The position numbers and the translations under genes are program-made. 32,914 bases of DNA from Asaia bogorensis (GTDB lineage Bacteria > Pseudomonadota > Alphaproteobacteria > Acetobacterales > Acetobacteraceae): the NCBI GenBank assembly GCA_945869965.1, contig CAMBRC010000047.1, positions 1-32,914 on the forward strand. Reading direction: 5' to 3'. The notes beneath the pieces are model-generated. The model worked only from the letters and a program-made list of their open reading frames with translations, was not told the origin of the DNA and did not search any database. This document shows positions 8,619 to 15,907 of the stretch, piece after piece; positions within the stretch are counted from its first letter, which is position 1; each line of letters begins with the position of its first letter.

Positions 8619-9164
8619 CTAGAGTTGCGGGCGCTTGAAGGTCCGGGGCCTTGGTTCGTCCATCGGGAATTCGCCAAGTTCAGCACCCTGACAGACGATC
8701 GACACGTACTCGGGGAAATTGTTGGAGATTTTGCCCATATCCGCCACGACCGCCTTCAAGCGCTCCAGGGAAATCCGCAAAGTCCCTTTGCTGACATTGC
8801 CCTCAATCCGGTCGTACATCTCGAATCGCAACACGTCACCCTCTGGCGTACCGTGCTCAATAGTCATCAATCCGTGCATCATAAAATGCCGGATTTCCTC
8901 GAACGGCAGGAAATCCCGAAGCATCACCCGGATACCGCTGGCGTAGGGCCGCACCGGACCCTGGCGGTCCAGCATCTTGCGGACCCATTGGATCTTGCCC
9001 GTGTAACGGAAGGGCATGTCACCCAGATCATGATAAGCGGGGGATGTCCGTGCCCGCATGATGAGTTCGCACATCGCGAACTCAATTCCCGAATACCGAT
9101 GTACGAACAGCCCGCGCTGGATGACAGCCTTCCTCGATAGCTGAACGTCGTCCTCGTGAGTCAC
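8619..9164 (-). CDS. HEPN-like protein, putative partner/toxin of the adjacent nucleotidyltransferase
   Basis: This 181-residue protein does not belong to a family I can name. Residues 88-97 read FEEIRHFMMH, giving Arg92-x4-His97, the spacing of the HEPN RNase motif (Rx4-6H). An earlier helix (residues 20-39, IEFAMCELIMRAR) resembles the first HEPN helix. The usual HxY tyrosine two residues after the histidine is Leu99 here, so this is not the standard Rx4HxY toxin. I chose the GTG at 9164 because AGGAG sits six bases upstream. An earlier TTG at 9191 has no such site. The MNT gene ends 45 bases upstream on the same strand. GC content over 8761-8940 is about 55%, far below neighbouring genes, suggesting acquisition. 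RNase activity and toxin role are inference. An alternative is a generic alpha-helical protein with a chance motif. Confidence 0.6.
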   Translation of the reverse strand: MTHEDDVQLSRKAVIQRGLFVHRYSGIEFAMCELIMRARTSPAYHDLGDMPFRYTGKIQWVRKMLDRQGPVRPYASGIRVMLRDFLPFEEIRHFMMHGLMTIEHGTPEGDVLRFEMYDRIEGNVSKGTLRISLERLKAVVADMGKISNNFPEYVSIVCQGAELGEFPMDEPRPRTFKRPQL

Positions 9165-9209
9165 TACGCTCTCCTGGCGAAGGCGTTGCAATGCAGCGGG
9201 GTGTTGCAG

Positions 9210-9572
9210 TCAGCCTGGCGCATGAGGTCTCGGTTGCGTCAGAATAAATCGGAGCTTTCCCGTAGCCAGTTTGACGAGCGGCGTGCCAAGCCGAAGCCAC
9301 TCAGTGGTGCGTTGGTCATTCTCGAAGCACGTGTTGACCGAGAACCCGTGCTGACGGCCAAGATCGTCGAACGCATTTAGAGTTGCCGTCTGCCAATCGC
9401 ATTCAATGCCGTACCAGCTGAAATCTGGGTCGGTTCGTACGAAGACATCGAGGTCGCTGTCTGGCCGGTAGCCGCCCCTGACCCGGCTTCCAAAGACGAC
9501 GACATGTAGTAACCACGGTCGCCTCGCCGCCCAGCTGTCGATCGCTTTGAGAAGTGCGGCTACTTCACGCAT
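9210..9572 (-). CDS. Minimal nucleotidyltransferase (MNT/MntA-like), putative antitoxin
   Basis: This 120-residue protein has the polymerase-beta-type nucleotidyltransferase signature: Gly28-Ser29, ten residues, then Asp40-Leu-Asp42 (GSRVRGGYRPDSDLD), exactly the GSx10DxD pattern of MNT antitoxins. A third acidic residue is expected later in the strand order; Asp and Glu residues around FDDLG and CFEND are candidates. In known HEPN/MNT modules the MNT protein AMPylates and neutralises a HEPN RNase. Here the next gene downstream carries a HEPN-like Rx4H motif. The ATG at 9572 gives MREVAALLKAID. A GTG at 9617 is possible but adds an unlikely basic extension. A half copy of the palindromic repeat lies about 80 bases upstream. 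Confidence 0.8.
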   Translation of the reverse strand: MREVAALLKAIDSWAARRPWLLHVVVFGSRVRGGYRPDSDLDVFVRTDPDFSWYGIECDWQTATLNAFDDLGRQHGFSVNTCFENDQRTTEWLRLGTPLVKLATGKLRFILTQPRPHAPG

Positions 9573-9650
9573 TCGGCCATTTGCTGCGGGGCGGTTTCGA
9601 CGGGCTACCCCTCGCACCTGCCCTCTCCCCCAAGGGAACGGGAGGAATTA

Positions 9651-9687
9651 GGAAGTTTTTTTGCTTCTTTTTGTTCACAAAAAGAAG
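9651..9687. repeat. Half copy of the A/T-rich palindromic repeat
   Basis: GGAAGTTTTTTTG is followed by a hairpin at 9664-9687 with arms CTTCTTTTTGT and CAAAAAGAAG around a short loop. The same right-hand arm occurs at 11563-11600 and 24681-24717. The left arm of the full element is missing here. It sits between the end of the deacylase gene and the MNT gene, both on the minus strand, so on that strand it could serve as a terminator for the first. Confidence 0.8.
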
Positions 9688-9705
9688 ATTCTTGTTTGCT
9701 TAATT

Positions 9706-11421
9706 CTACCGCGTACCGCGGACAAGGCGGCCGGGGAGGTTTCCGGTTGCGGTGCCGTTGCGTTGGACGATGGTGCCGCTGACGATGGTGGCGTCGTAGC
9801 CTTCGGTGGTTTGGACGAGGCGGCGGCCGCCGGCGGGGAGGTCGTAGCGGACTTCGGGGGCGTGGGCTCGGATGCGGCTGTGGTCGATGATGTTGAGGTC
9901 GGCTTTCAGGCCGACTTTGAGCGTGCCGCGGTCTGAGAGGCCTAGGGCGGCGGCGTTGTCGGCGCTGAGGCGTTTGATGACCCATTCGACGGGGAGGCGT
10001 TCGCCGCGGGTGCGGTCGCGGGTCCAGTGGGAGATCATGGTGGTGGGGGCGGAGGCGTCGCAGATGATGGAGACGTGGGCGCCGCCGTCACCGAGGCCCA
10101 TGATGGTGTGGGGGTCTTGCATCATGGTTTTGACGGCTTCGAGGTCGCCAGCGGCGTAATTGATGATCGGGCGGTAGAGAACGTTGCGGCCGTCGCGTTC
10201 CATCAGCAGGTCGTAGGCGACTTCTTCGGGGGTGCGGCCCTGGCGGGCGGCGGTGGCGGCGACGGAGGTTTCGGGGGCGGGTTCGTAGTCCGGCGAGGCG
10301 CCGAGGGGGAAGATTTTTGCCCAGGTGTTGAGGCGGTGCTTGAGGGCGGGGTCGGTGGTTTCCTCGGCCAGGAGGCGGGCGCGGAATTCCGGGTTTTGGA
10401 GGTGGGGGAGTTTTTCGGCGAATGGGAGGTGGGCGATCGCCTTCCAGGACGGGCGGTCCATGAAGGGGTTTTGCGAGATTTCGAAGCCGATCATGACGCC
10501 GACGGGGCGGGCCATGACCTGGCCGACGATGTGGGCGCCGGCGTCGTTGGCGGCGTGGATGTGGCCGAGGATGGTCTTCCAGGCGTCGGGGCGTTGTTCG
10601 CGCTGGAGCAGGGAGATGGTCATGCGGCGGCCGGAGTCGATGGACAGGCGGCGGAGCATGGCGAATTCCTGGTCGAGGTCCTCGAAGTCGGAGATCACCT
10701 GAACCCAGCCGCTGCCGAGGGCATTGGCGATGGTGGCGAGTTCGCTTTCCTCGGCGCGCAGGGTTGGGATGTGGCGGCCGTCCAGGGTTTTGTGGGCGAG
10801 GGTGCGGGAGGTGGAGAAGCCCAGCGCGCCGGCGGCGATGCCTTCGGCGGCGAGGCGGGCCATTTCGGTGCGGTCGGCCTGGTTGGCGGGTTCGCGGTCG
10901 GCGCCGCGCTGGCCCATGACGTGGACGCGCAGGGCGGAATGGGGGACCTGGGTGCAGACGTCGAGGTCGTATTGGCGGGCGTCCAGGGCGTCGAGGAATT
11001 CGGGGAAGGTTTGCCAGTTCCAGGGCAGGCCGGCGGTGAGGACGACTTCGGGGATGTCTTCGACGCCTTCCATCAGCTCGACCAGCATGTCGCGGCGTTC
11101 CGGCAGGCAGGGGGCGAAGCCGACGCCGCAATTGCCGATCAGGACGGTGGTGACGCCATTCCAGGAGGAGGGGGTGACGGTGTTGGACCAGGTGATCTGG
11201 GCGTCGTAATGGGTGTGCAGGTCGATGAAGCCGGGGGTGACGAGTTTGCCGGTGGCGTCGATTTCCTCGGTGGCGGTGCCCGCGATCTTGCCCATTTCGG
11301 TGATCTGGCCGATTTCGGTGATTTTTCCGGCGGTTATGGCGAGATCGGCTTGGTAAGGGGGGGTGCCGGTGCCGTCGACGATGGTGCCGCCGCGGATGAT
11401 GATGTCGGCTTGCTGGCGCAT
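9706..11421 (-). CDS. N-acyl-D-amino-acid deacylase family amidohydrolase
   Basis: This metal-dependent amidohydrolase of 571 residues belongs to the D-aminoacylase-like group. It would hydrolyse N-acyl-D-amino acids or related amides in the cytoplasm; the true substrate is unknown. The N-terminal beta-sandwich part begins DIIIRGGTIVDGTGTPPYQADLAI. The metal-binding HTH lies at residues 69-71 in GFIDLHTHYDAQ. Later blocks are ALGFSTSRTLAHKTLDG, GLGDGGAHV and the C-terminal GTLKVGLKADLNIID. The start at 11421 has GGAGG six bases upstream. Residues 34-45 are a tandem hexapeptide, ITEIGQ-ITEMGK. The gene stands alone on the minus strand, diverging from the SDR gene, with palindromic repeat copies on both flanks. 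Confidence 0.88.
   Translation of the reverse strand: MRQQADIIIRGGTIVDGTGTPPYQADLAITAGKITEIGQITEMGKIAGTATEEIDATGKLVTPGFIDLHTHYDAQITWSNTVTPSSWNGVTTVLIGNCGVGFAPCLPERRDMLVELMEGVEDIPEVVLTAGLPWNWQTFPEFLDALDARQYDLDVCTQVPHSALRVHVMGQRGADREPANQADRTEMARLAAEGIAAGALGFSTSRTLAHKTLDGRHIPTLRAEESELATIANALGSGWVQVISDFEDLDQEFAMLRRLSIDSGRRMTISLLQREQRPDAWKTILGHIHAANDAGAHIVGQVMARPVGVMIGFEISQNPFMDRPSWKAIAHLPFAEKLPHLQNPEFRARLLAEETTDPALKHRLNTWAKIFPLGASPDYEPAPETSVAATAARQGRTPEEVAYDLLMERDGRNVLYRPIINYAAGDLEAVKTMMQDPHTIMGLGDGGAHVSIICDASAPTTMISHWTRDRTRGERLPVEWVIKRLSADNAAALGLSDRGTLKVGLKADLNIIDHSRIRAHAPEVRYDLPAGGRRLVQTTEGYDATIVSGTIVQRNGTATGNLPGRLVRGTR
11287..11322. repeat. 18-bp tandem duplication inside the deacylase gene
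   Basis: Two adjacent 18-base units (11287-11304 and 11305-11322) match at 16 of 18 positions and encode ITEMGK and ITEIGQ on the minus strand. The duplication is in frame and lies in the N-terminal beta-strand region, upstream of the HTH metal site. Confidence 0.85.
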
Positions 11422-11479
11422 GGTTGCCCTCCGGTTTCCTGGGGTGATATGAAACCTTTTTTGGGGTCAGGGGAAGGGA

Positions 11480-11600
11480 GGAAGAATGTTCTTTTTTGGA
11501 AAAAAGAACCAAAAAACTTTTATTCATTTTCCGTGCCGGATGTTGGCATCTTGGTCTAATGGATAAAGTTTTTTTGCTTCTTTTTGTTCACAAAAAGAAG
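11480..11600. repeat. Composite palindromic A/T-rich repeat, full copy
   Basis: The left hairpin at 11488-11509 has arms GTTCTTTTTT and AAAAAAGAAC and is followed by CAAAAAACTTTTATTC. The right part is GGATAAAGTTTTTTTG followed by a hairpin at 11577-11600. The right arm is roughly the reverse complement of the left arm, so the element is an inverted repeat whose arms are themselves hairpins. The middle (about 11527-11560) is unique. It lies between the divergent deacylase and SDR genes, 35 bases before the SDR start. A second full copy is at 24621-24717, with the left border GGAAG-N-ATGTTC shared. Confidence 0.85.
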
Positions 11601-11635
11601 GTTTTTCTTCTTTTGTCTTAAACAGGAGCAGCACT

Positions 11636-12442
11636 ATGTCCGAGAAGCCGATCACCCACCGTGCCGGACCGCGCCTGACGGGGCGGGTGGCGATTGTCAC
11701 TGGCGGGGGGAAGGGCATCGGCAGCGCCACGGCGCAGGTGCTGGCGGCCGAGGGGGCGTATGTGGTGGTGGCGACGCGCACCGCTGGGCCAGGGCAGGCG
11801 ACGGTGGATGCGATCGTGGCGGCGGGCGGGAAGGGCGAGTTGCTGGTGATCGACATGGCGGACAAGGCGGCCGTGTTTGCCATGGTGGATGGGGTGGCGG
11901 CGGCGCAGGGGCGGCTGGATATCGTGGTGCACAATGCCGCGGTGATGGGGCGGCATCCGGTGACCGAGCGGGATGACACGCTGCTGGACGCGATGCTGAC
12001 GGTGAATGTGAAGGCGTGTTTTTGGCTGTCGGCGGCTTCACAGCCGCATATGAAGAAGGCGGGGGGCGGGCGGCTGTTGATCACCTCGTCGGTGACTGGG
12101 CCGCGGGTGACGATGCCGGGGTCAGGGGCGTATTCGGCCACCAAGGGGGCGGTGAACGGGTTCATCCGGGCGGCCGCGCTGGAGCTGGCGGCGGACGGGA
12201 TCACGGTGAACGGGGTGGAGCCGGGGTATATCGATACGCCGGGGCTGAGCCGGATGAAGGCGCGCTATGGGACGGAGCGGATCGCGCATTTCATCCCGGC
12301 GGGCACGCTGGGCGATCCCGCGGATGTGGCGCATGCGTTTTTGTATCTGGCCAGCGACGAGGCGAAGTTCGTGACCGGGACGACGATCATCGTCGATGGC
12401 GGGGCGATGCTGGCTGAGAGCGCGGTGTGGAAGGACGCCTGA
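11636..12442 (+). CDS. Short-chain dehydrogenase/reductase (SDR family oxidoreductase)
   Basis: This classical SDR has 268 residues. The cofactor motif is TGGGKGIG (Rossmann loop), followed by HNAA (the NNAG position) and the catalytic set Ser-Tyr-Lys in ITSSVTG and YSATKGA. The C-terminal segment TGTTIIVDGGAML is typical. An Arg in ATRTAG after the second beta strand suggests NADP preference, as in many SDRs. It probably oxidises or reduces an alcohol/ketone in the cytoplasm; the substrate cannot be read from sequence. The start has AGGAG eight bases upstream. It diverges from the amidohydrolase gene and converges with the acyltransferase gene. No partner gene indicates a specific pathway. 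Confidence 0.9.
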   Translation: MSEKPITHRAGPRLTGRVAIVTGGGKGIGSATAQVLAAEGAYVVVATRTAGPGQATVDAIVAAGGKGELLVIDMADKAAVFAMVDGVAAAQGRLDIVVHNAAVMGRHPVTERDDTLLDAMLTVNVKACFWLSAASQPHMKKAGGGRLLITSSVTGPRVTMPGSGAYSATKGAVNGFIRAAALELAADGITVNGVEPGYIDTPGLSRMKARYGTERIAHFIPAGTLGDPADVAHAFLYLASDEAKFVTGTTIIVDGGAMLAESAVWKDA

Positions 12443-12486
12443 GGGCGGCGGCTGGGGCCCCGGCCGGGGACGATTGGGGGGCGCAC

Positions 12487-13569
12487 TCACCAGCCGATCA
12501 CATAGCGGCTTCTGCTGCCGAGCAGGCGTTTCAGGATCACCGCCAGCGCCAGGCTGATCGCGGTCGCGAGCGCGAAGTTGACCAGCCATACTGCGATGCC
12601 GGGCAGGAACAAATAGAACCCGGCCAGTCCCTTCGGGTTGAGCGCCAGGATGACCCAGGGATGAATGAAGAAGATGGCGAAACTGGCCGATGCGAGCAGC
12701 TTCAGCACTGGAAGCCGCGCCGTCTCGAAGCGGTTCAGCACCGCCACGCAGAACAGGCACAGCGCCATCTTCTGCACGGTGGAGATGTCGATGCCGTTAT
12801 AGGCCAGCAGCGTCGGCTTCTCCAGGTTGCCAAGCTCGGTCGTCGTCAGCGCCTGGGTCAGGGCCAAGACCACCGCGAGGGCGCCCAGCGGCACCGTCTT
12901 GGCGCGGATGAACCGGTCGATGCCGGTCCGGTGCATGGAATAGTTGATCCCCGCCATGTAGATCGGCACGAAATACAGCGCCGCATGCAACGGCGACAAA
13001 TCCAGCGCTGAGCGTTGGATCACCATCGCAGCGAGGAACCACACCGCCATCACCGTCCACCGCGTCGTCGGGGACAGGTCGATATAGGCGTAGAACTGCC
13101 GTGTCAGCGCGAACAGGATCGCGATGAACGGAATATACCAATAGGCCACGAAAATCCGCCCGGTCAGCAGGTAGTCACCCCAAAGCCACACGTCGTGCAA
13201 CGGCCCGGGGGGCGGCGGCACCAGCGCGTCCACATGGGGAAACGCACCGAGCACATACCCCTGGACGATGAACCCGGCGGTGGCCATCAAGACGTACGGC
13301 GCGATCACCGTCCGCAGCTTGCCGGCAACGAAGGCCGCCGGGCCGGTCCTGCCGTGGAAGTGGCTGTGCAGGAAGAACCCCGAGATGAAGACGAACAGCG
13401 AGGTGCCGCCGGCGATCAGGTTTGCCAGCGCCCGCTCAGCTACGGTGTCGATATCCCAGGGCGGAAAGGTGTGGCCGGCGACGATGACCAGGATCGCGAC
13501 GGCGCGGAAGTAGTCGAAGGCGTTGATCCGCACGGTCTCCTGGTGCGGGGGGCGTTGGTTCCCGGTCAC
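12487..13569 (-). CDS. Acyltransferase family 3 membrane protein (OafA-like)
   Basis: This is an integral membrane protein of 360 residues with about ten hydrophobic segments. The N-terminal signature is FDYFRAVAILVIVAGHTFPP, which contains the conserved Arg and the catalytic-type His of acyltransferase-3 proteins. It is followed by LFVFISGFFL in the next segment. Such enzymes transfer acetyl or other acyl groups to sugars of surface glycans or lipids across the inner membrane. The start is a GTG at 13569 overlapping the stop of the upstream gene as GTGA, indicating coupling with the GT-C-like protein. Together they suggest a surface glycan modification unit, but no acceptor can be named. Confidence 0.85.
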   Translation of the reverse strand: MTGNQRPPHQETVRINAFDYFRAVAILVIVAGHTFPPWDIDTVAERALANLIAGGTSLFVFISGFFLHSHFHGRTGPAAFVAGKLRTVIAPYVLMATAGFIVQGYVLGAFPHVDALVPPPPGPLHDVWLWGDYLLTGRIFVAYWYIPFIAILFALTRQFYAYIDLSPTTRWTVMAVWFLAAMVIQRSALDLSPLHAALYFVPIYMAGINYSMHRTGIDRFIRAKTVPLGALAVVLALTQALTTTELGNLEKPTLLAYNGIDISTVQKMALCLFCVAVLNRFETARLPVLKLLASASFAIFFIHPWVILALNPKGLAGFYLFLPGIAVWLVNFALATAISLALAVILKRLLGSRSRYVIGW

Positions 13570-15185
13570 TTCGGGGTGGCCGGCTGGTGGATGCGGTAGA
13601 TGGTGGTGCTGCGCCCGGTCGCGACCTGTTCCAGCAGTGCCGGGTGATCGAGGCCGGGGGCGCCATAGTGCTGCCAGATGAGATGGGTGAACTTCGCCGG
13701 CCAGTCGCGCCAGTAGATGCGTCGGCCCTGGCCGTCGCCCTCGGGCATGCCGGGGCCGTCGGCGGCGGTGAGCCCCTCGGCGAGCTGGGCGCGGGAGAGC
13801 GGGTGACCGTGCGGGGTGCTGAGCGGCAGCAGTTCAAGCCGGGGGCGTACCATGGGCACGCCGGAGAACAAAAATGGAACGAAAGCGTCGCGCTCGATCA
13901 GCGCGACCATCGCCATCTGCGAGGTCATCCGCCAGGGGCCGACCCGGTTGATGGCGTCGGGTGCCTGGGCCTGGGCGACCAGCACCCGCGCGCCCCGCGG
14001 GATCACCTGGACCAGCTCGCGCATCTCCGCGATGTCGCGTTCGACTCGGCGCAGGCTGTTGGTGGCGGCGGCCGCCTTGAAGGCGGTCACTGCGGCGACG
14101 ACGGCCAACAGTGCGATCTGCTCGCGGCGAGCCAGGCGGATGTTGAGCGCGGCCACCAGGATGAGCATGCCGACCAGCGGCAGCCGCAGGTGGATGCCCC
14201 AGGTTCCATCGATCCATTCCGGGGTCACCAGCGCCAGGAGCCAGATCAGGACGCCAGCAGGCCACAACACGCCCGCTATGGCGATGCGGCGGCGCAGCAG
14301 GGCCAATGCCAGGATGGCCAGCACCGTCACTATGCCTACGACGTCGGCAGTGCCGCCCAGGAAGACGAACGGCGAGGCCAGGGCGTCAAGCCGTGCCGAC
14401 AGCGAGCCGAAGGCGGTGAGCGAGGGCGGGACGGTGAAGCGATCCATGTCGAGCTGCGACACCAGCAGAGCCCCCGGCAGGGCCTGGACCGCCGCGGCGA
14501 CCCAATCGAGCGCGATGCTGCGCCAGTGGCCGCGCCCGGACCGCCACGCGCGGGCGAACTCGATCCCTGCCACGCCCAGGCAATAGGCGCCGAAGGCCAG
14601 CAGGTGGCAGAAATAGATCAGCGTCGCGGCGACGGCTAAAAACGCCGCGCGCCGCCAGCGCGGCCAGGTGCCGGCGCGCAGCCAGAGCGCGAGCAGCGGC
14701 AGTGCCACGCCGATGGCGAACAGGTAGTTGAGGAAGCCCCAGGAGAGCATGCTGCTGTAGGCGAACAGCATGATCAGGGCCGGCGTCGCCCCCAGCTTGC
14801 CCCACGCCGTCAGATGCAGTGCGATCACCCCCAGCACCGGCATCACGATGGCCAAGGCGATGAACACCCGGCCGGCATCGTAGATCGACATGACCGAGGA
14901 GAGCTTCGGCACGATCAGATCCATCGCCAGGTACGGCCGCAGCAACGGATCGAAGCCATACAACGCCCGCAGCTCCGCCGAGCTGTCGTAGCCGGCGATC
15001 ACGCGCATCCTGGCGAGGTGGTTGAGGTAGTCGCCCAGGCCAGGCAACTCGACCAGCATGATCGGGACCAGGGCGATCGCCGCCAGGACGAGATAGGCCA
15101 GCACCATCAGTCGAGTGGGGATTTCGGGGGCGAGCACGTGCAGGGACGCTGGCTTCGATCGTTGGTGGTTCGCGGCCATCCTCAT
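13566..15185 (-). CDS. Multi-pass membrane protein, probable GT-C type glycosyltransferase
   Basis: This is a 539-residue protein with about ten predicted membrane segments, then a soluble C-terminal domain of roughly 150 residues. After the first membrane helix comes LVELPGLGDYLNHLARMRVI, an acidic-loop arrangement like the first periplasmic loop of GT-C glycosyltransferases, where an Asp is catalytic. Fold assignment is inference; I do not recognise a named family. The C-terminal part (RDIAEMRELVQVIPRGARVLV) resembles the soluble tails of such proteins. Two possible ATG starts exist, at 15185 and 15179, and neither has a well-spaced ribosome-binding site. The stop overlaps the acyltransferase start. 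The 15186-15398 spacer upstream holds no gene. Confidence 0.75.
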   Translation of the reverse strand: MRMAANHQRSKPASLHVLAPEIPTRLMVLAYLVLAAIALVPIMLVELPGLGDYLNHLARMRVIAGYDSSAELRALYGFDPLLRPYLAMDLIVPKLSSVMSIYDAGRVFIALAIVMPVLGVIALHLTAWGKLGATPALIMLFAYSSMLSWGFLNYLFAIGVALPLLALWLRAGTWPRWRRAAFLAVAATLIYFCHLLAFGAYCLGVAGIEFARAWRSGRGHWRSIALDWVAAAVQALPGALLVSQLDMDRFTVPPSLTAFGSLSARLDALASPFVFLGGTADVVGIVTVLAILALALLRRRIAIAGVLWPAGVLIWLLALVTPEWIDGTWGIHLRLPLVGMLILVAALNIRLARREQIALLAVVAAVTAFKAAAATNSLRRVERDIAEMRELVQVIPRGARVLVAQAQAPDAINRVGPWRMTSQMAMVALIERDAFVPFLFSGVPMVRPRLELLPLSTPHGHPLSRAQLAEGLTAADGPGMPEGDGQGRRIYWRDWPAKFTHLIWQHYGAPGLDHPALLEQVATGRSTTIYRIHQPATPK

Positions 15186-15398
15186 CGTCCTATGCTTGCA
15201 GGCATGTCAGCCAGGCGACTGATCCGGCCCTCATGATCAAGCGGTTGTTCCGACCCTCGCCGGGCCCTTGACCAGGGTTTGGGCGGAGGCTGGCATGTTC
15301 ACGCGTTGGACTTCCGGCGGTTCTGCTACGGGATGTGGCTAGCAGAAGTGCTTTGTTTTTCCAACGGAGTCGCGGCAACGAATTGTCACGGGATAGTT

Positions 15399-15812
15399 TC
15401 AAATTGGCGGCGAGGCGGCAGCGGACCGGGGTGGTTGGGCCTGGGCGTGGATGGCCGCGCAGAGCCAGGCCTCGGTGCGGGACAGGTGCCAGCCGGCGAT
15501 GGTGACGACGCGGCCGGCGGCGAAGTCGTTGGCGATTTGGGCGGTCAGGGTGGCGCGGCTGGGCAGCGGGCCGCAGAGGCCGGCGCGATGCAGGCAGTCG
15601 GCCAGGGGGATGGGGGCGGCGGCGTACAGTTCGGCGCCGAGACGTGCGGGGTCGAGGCCAGGGGGCAGGATGGCGGCCAGGGTTGCGTGCAAGTCTTTGG
15701 CGCCCAAACCTCTGGCACGGAACGTGGCGGCGTGCGCGGTGCGCGGGGCCGCTGCGGCGAGGCCGAGCACAAGGGCCAGGCGGCGGGTCAGCGCGATCTG
15801 GTGCGGCTTCAT
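15399..15812 (-). CDS. Small secreted protein of unknown function, possible Tat signal
   Basis: The protein has 137 residues. It begins MKPHQIALTRRLALVLGLAA and continues to a likely cleavage site after AHA at residue 28. The twin arginine followed by a moderately hydrophobic stretch could be a Tat signal, though Sec export is equally possible. The mature part is about 109 residues with three cysteines and an end segment AGWHLSRTEAWLCAAIHA. I do not recognise the family. It diverges from the GT2 gene, with 95 bases between starts, and lies upstream of the GT-C-like gene on the same strand. Confidence 0.65.
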   Translation of the reverse strand: MKPHQIALTRRLALVLGLAAAAPRTAHAATFRARGLGAKDLHATLAAILPPGLDPARLGAELYAAAPIPLADCLHRAGLCGPLPSRATLTAQIANDFAAGRVVTIAGWHLSRTEAWLCAAIHAQAQPPRSAAASPPI

Positions 15813-15907
15813 GCGCGCGATTATCCCTTACCAGCAAAAATGCCGTGCGATGTCTGTCGTGGGTGCCGACAAGCCGCTATGAAGCAACAAACCGGCCGGG
15901 ACTCCGC

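Noticed and set aside
10027-11559. Long open frame antisense to the deacylase (about 510 codons)
   Set aside because: The Gly/Val/Asp-rich translation has no domain structure and mirrors codon bias of the real minus-strand gene.
12443-12486. Terminator between the SDR and acyltransferase genes
   Set aside because: A GC-rich palindrome (GGGGCCCC core) is present, but it has no proper loop and no T tract on either strand.
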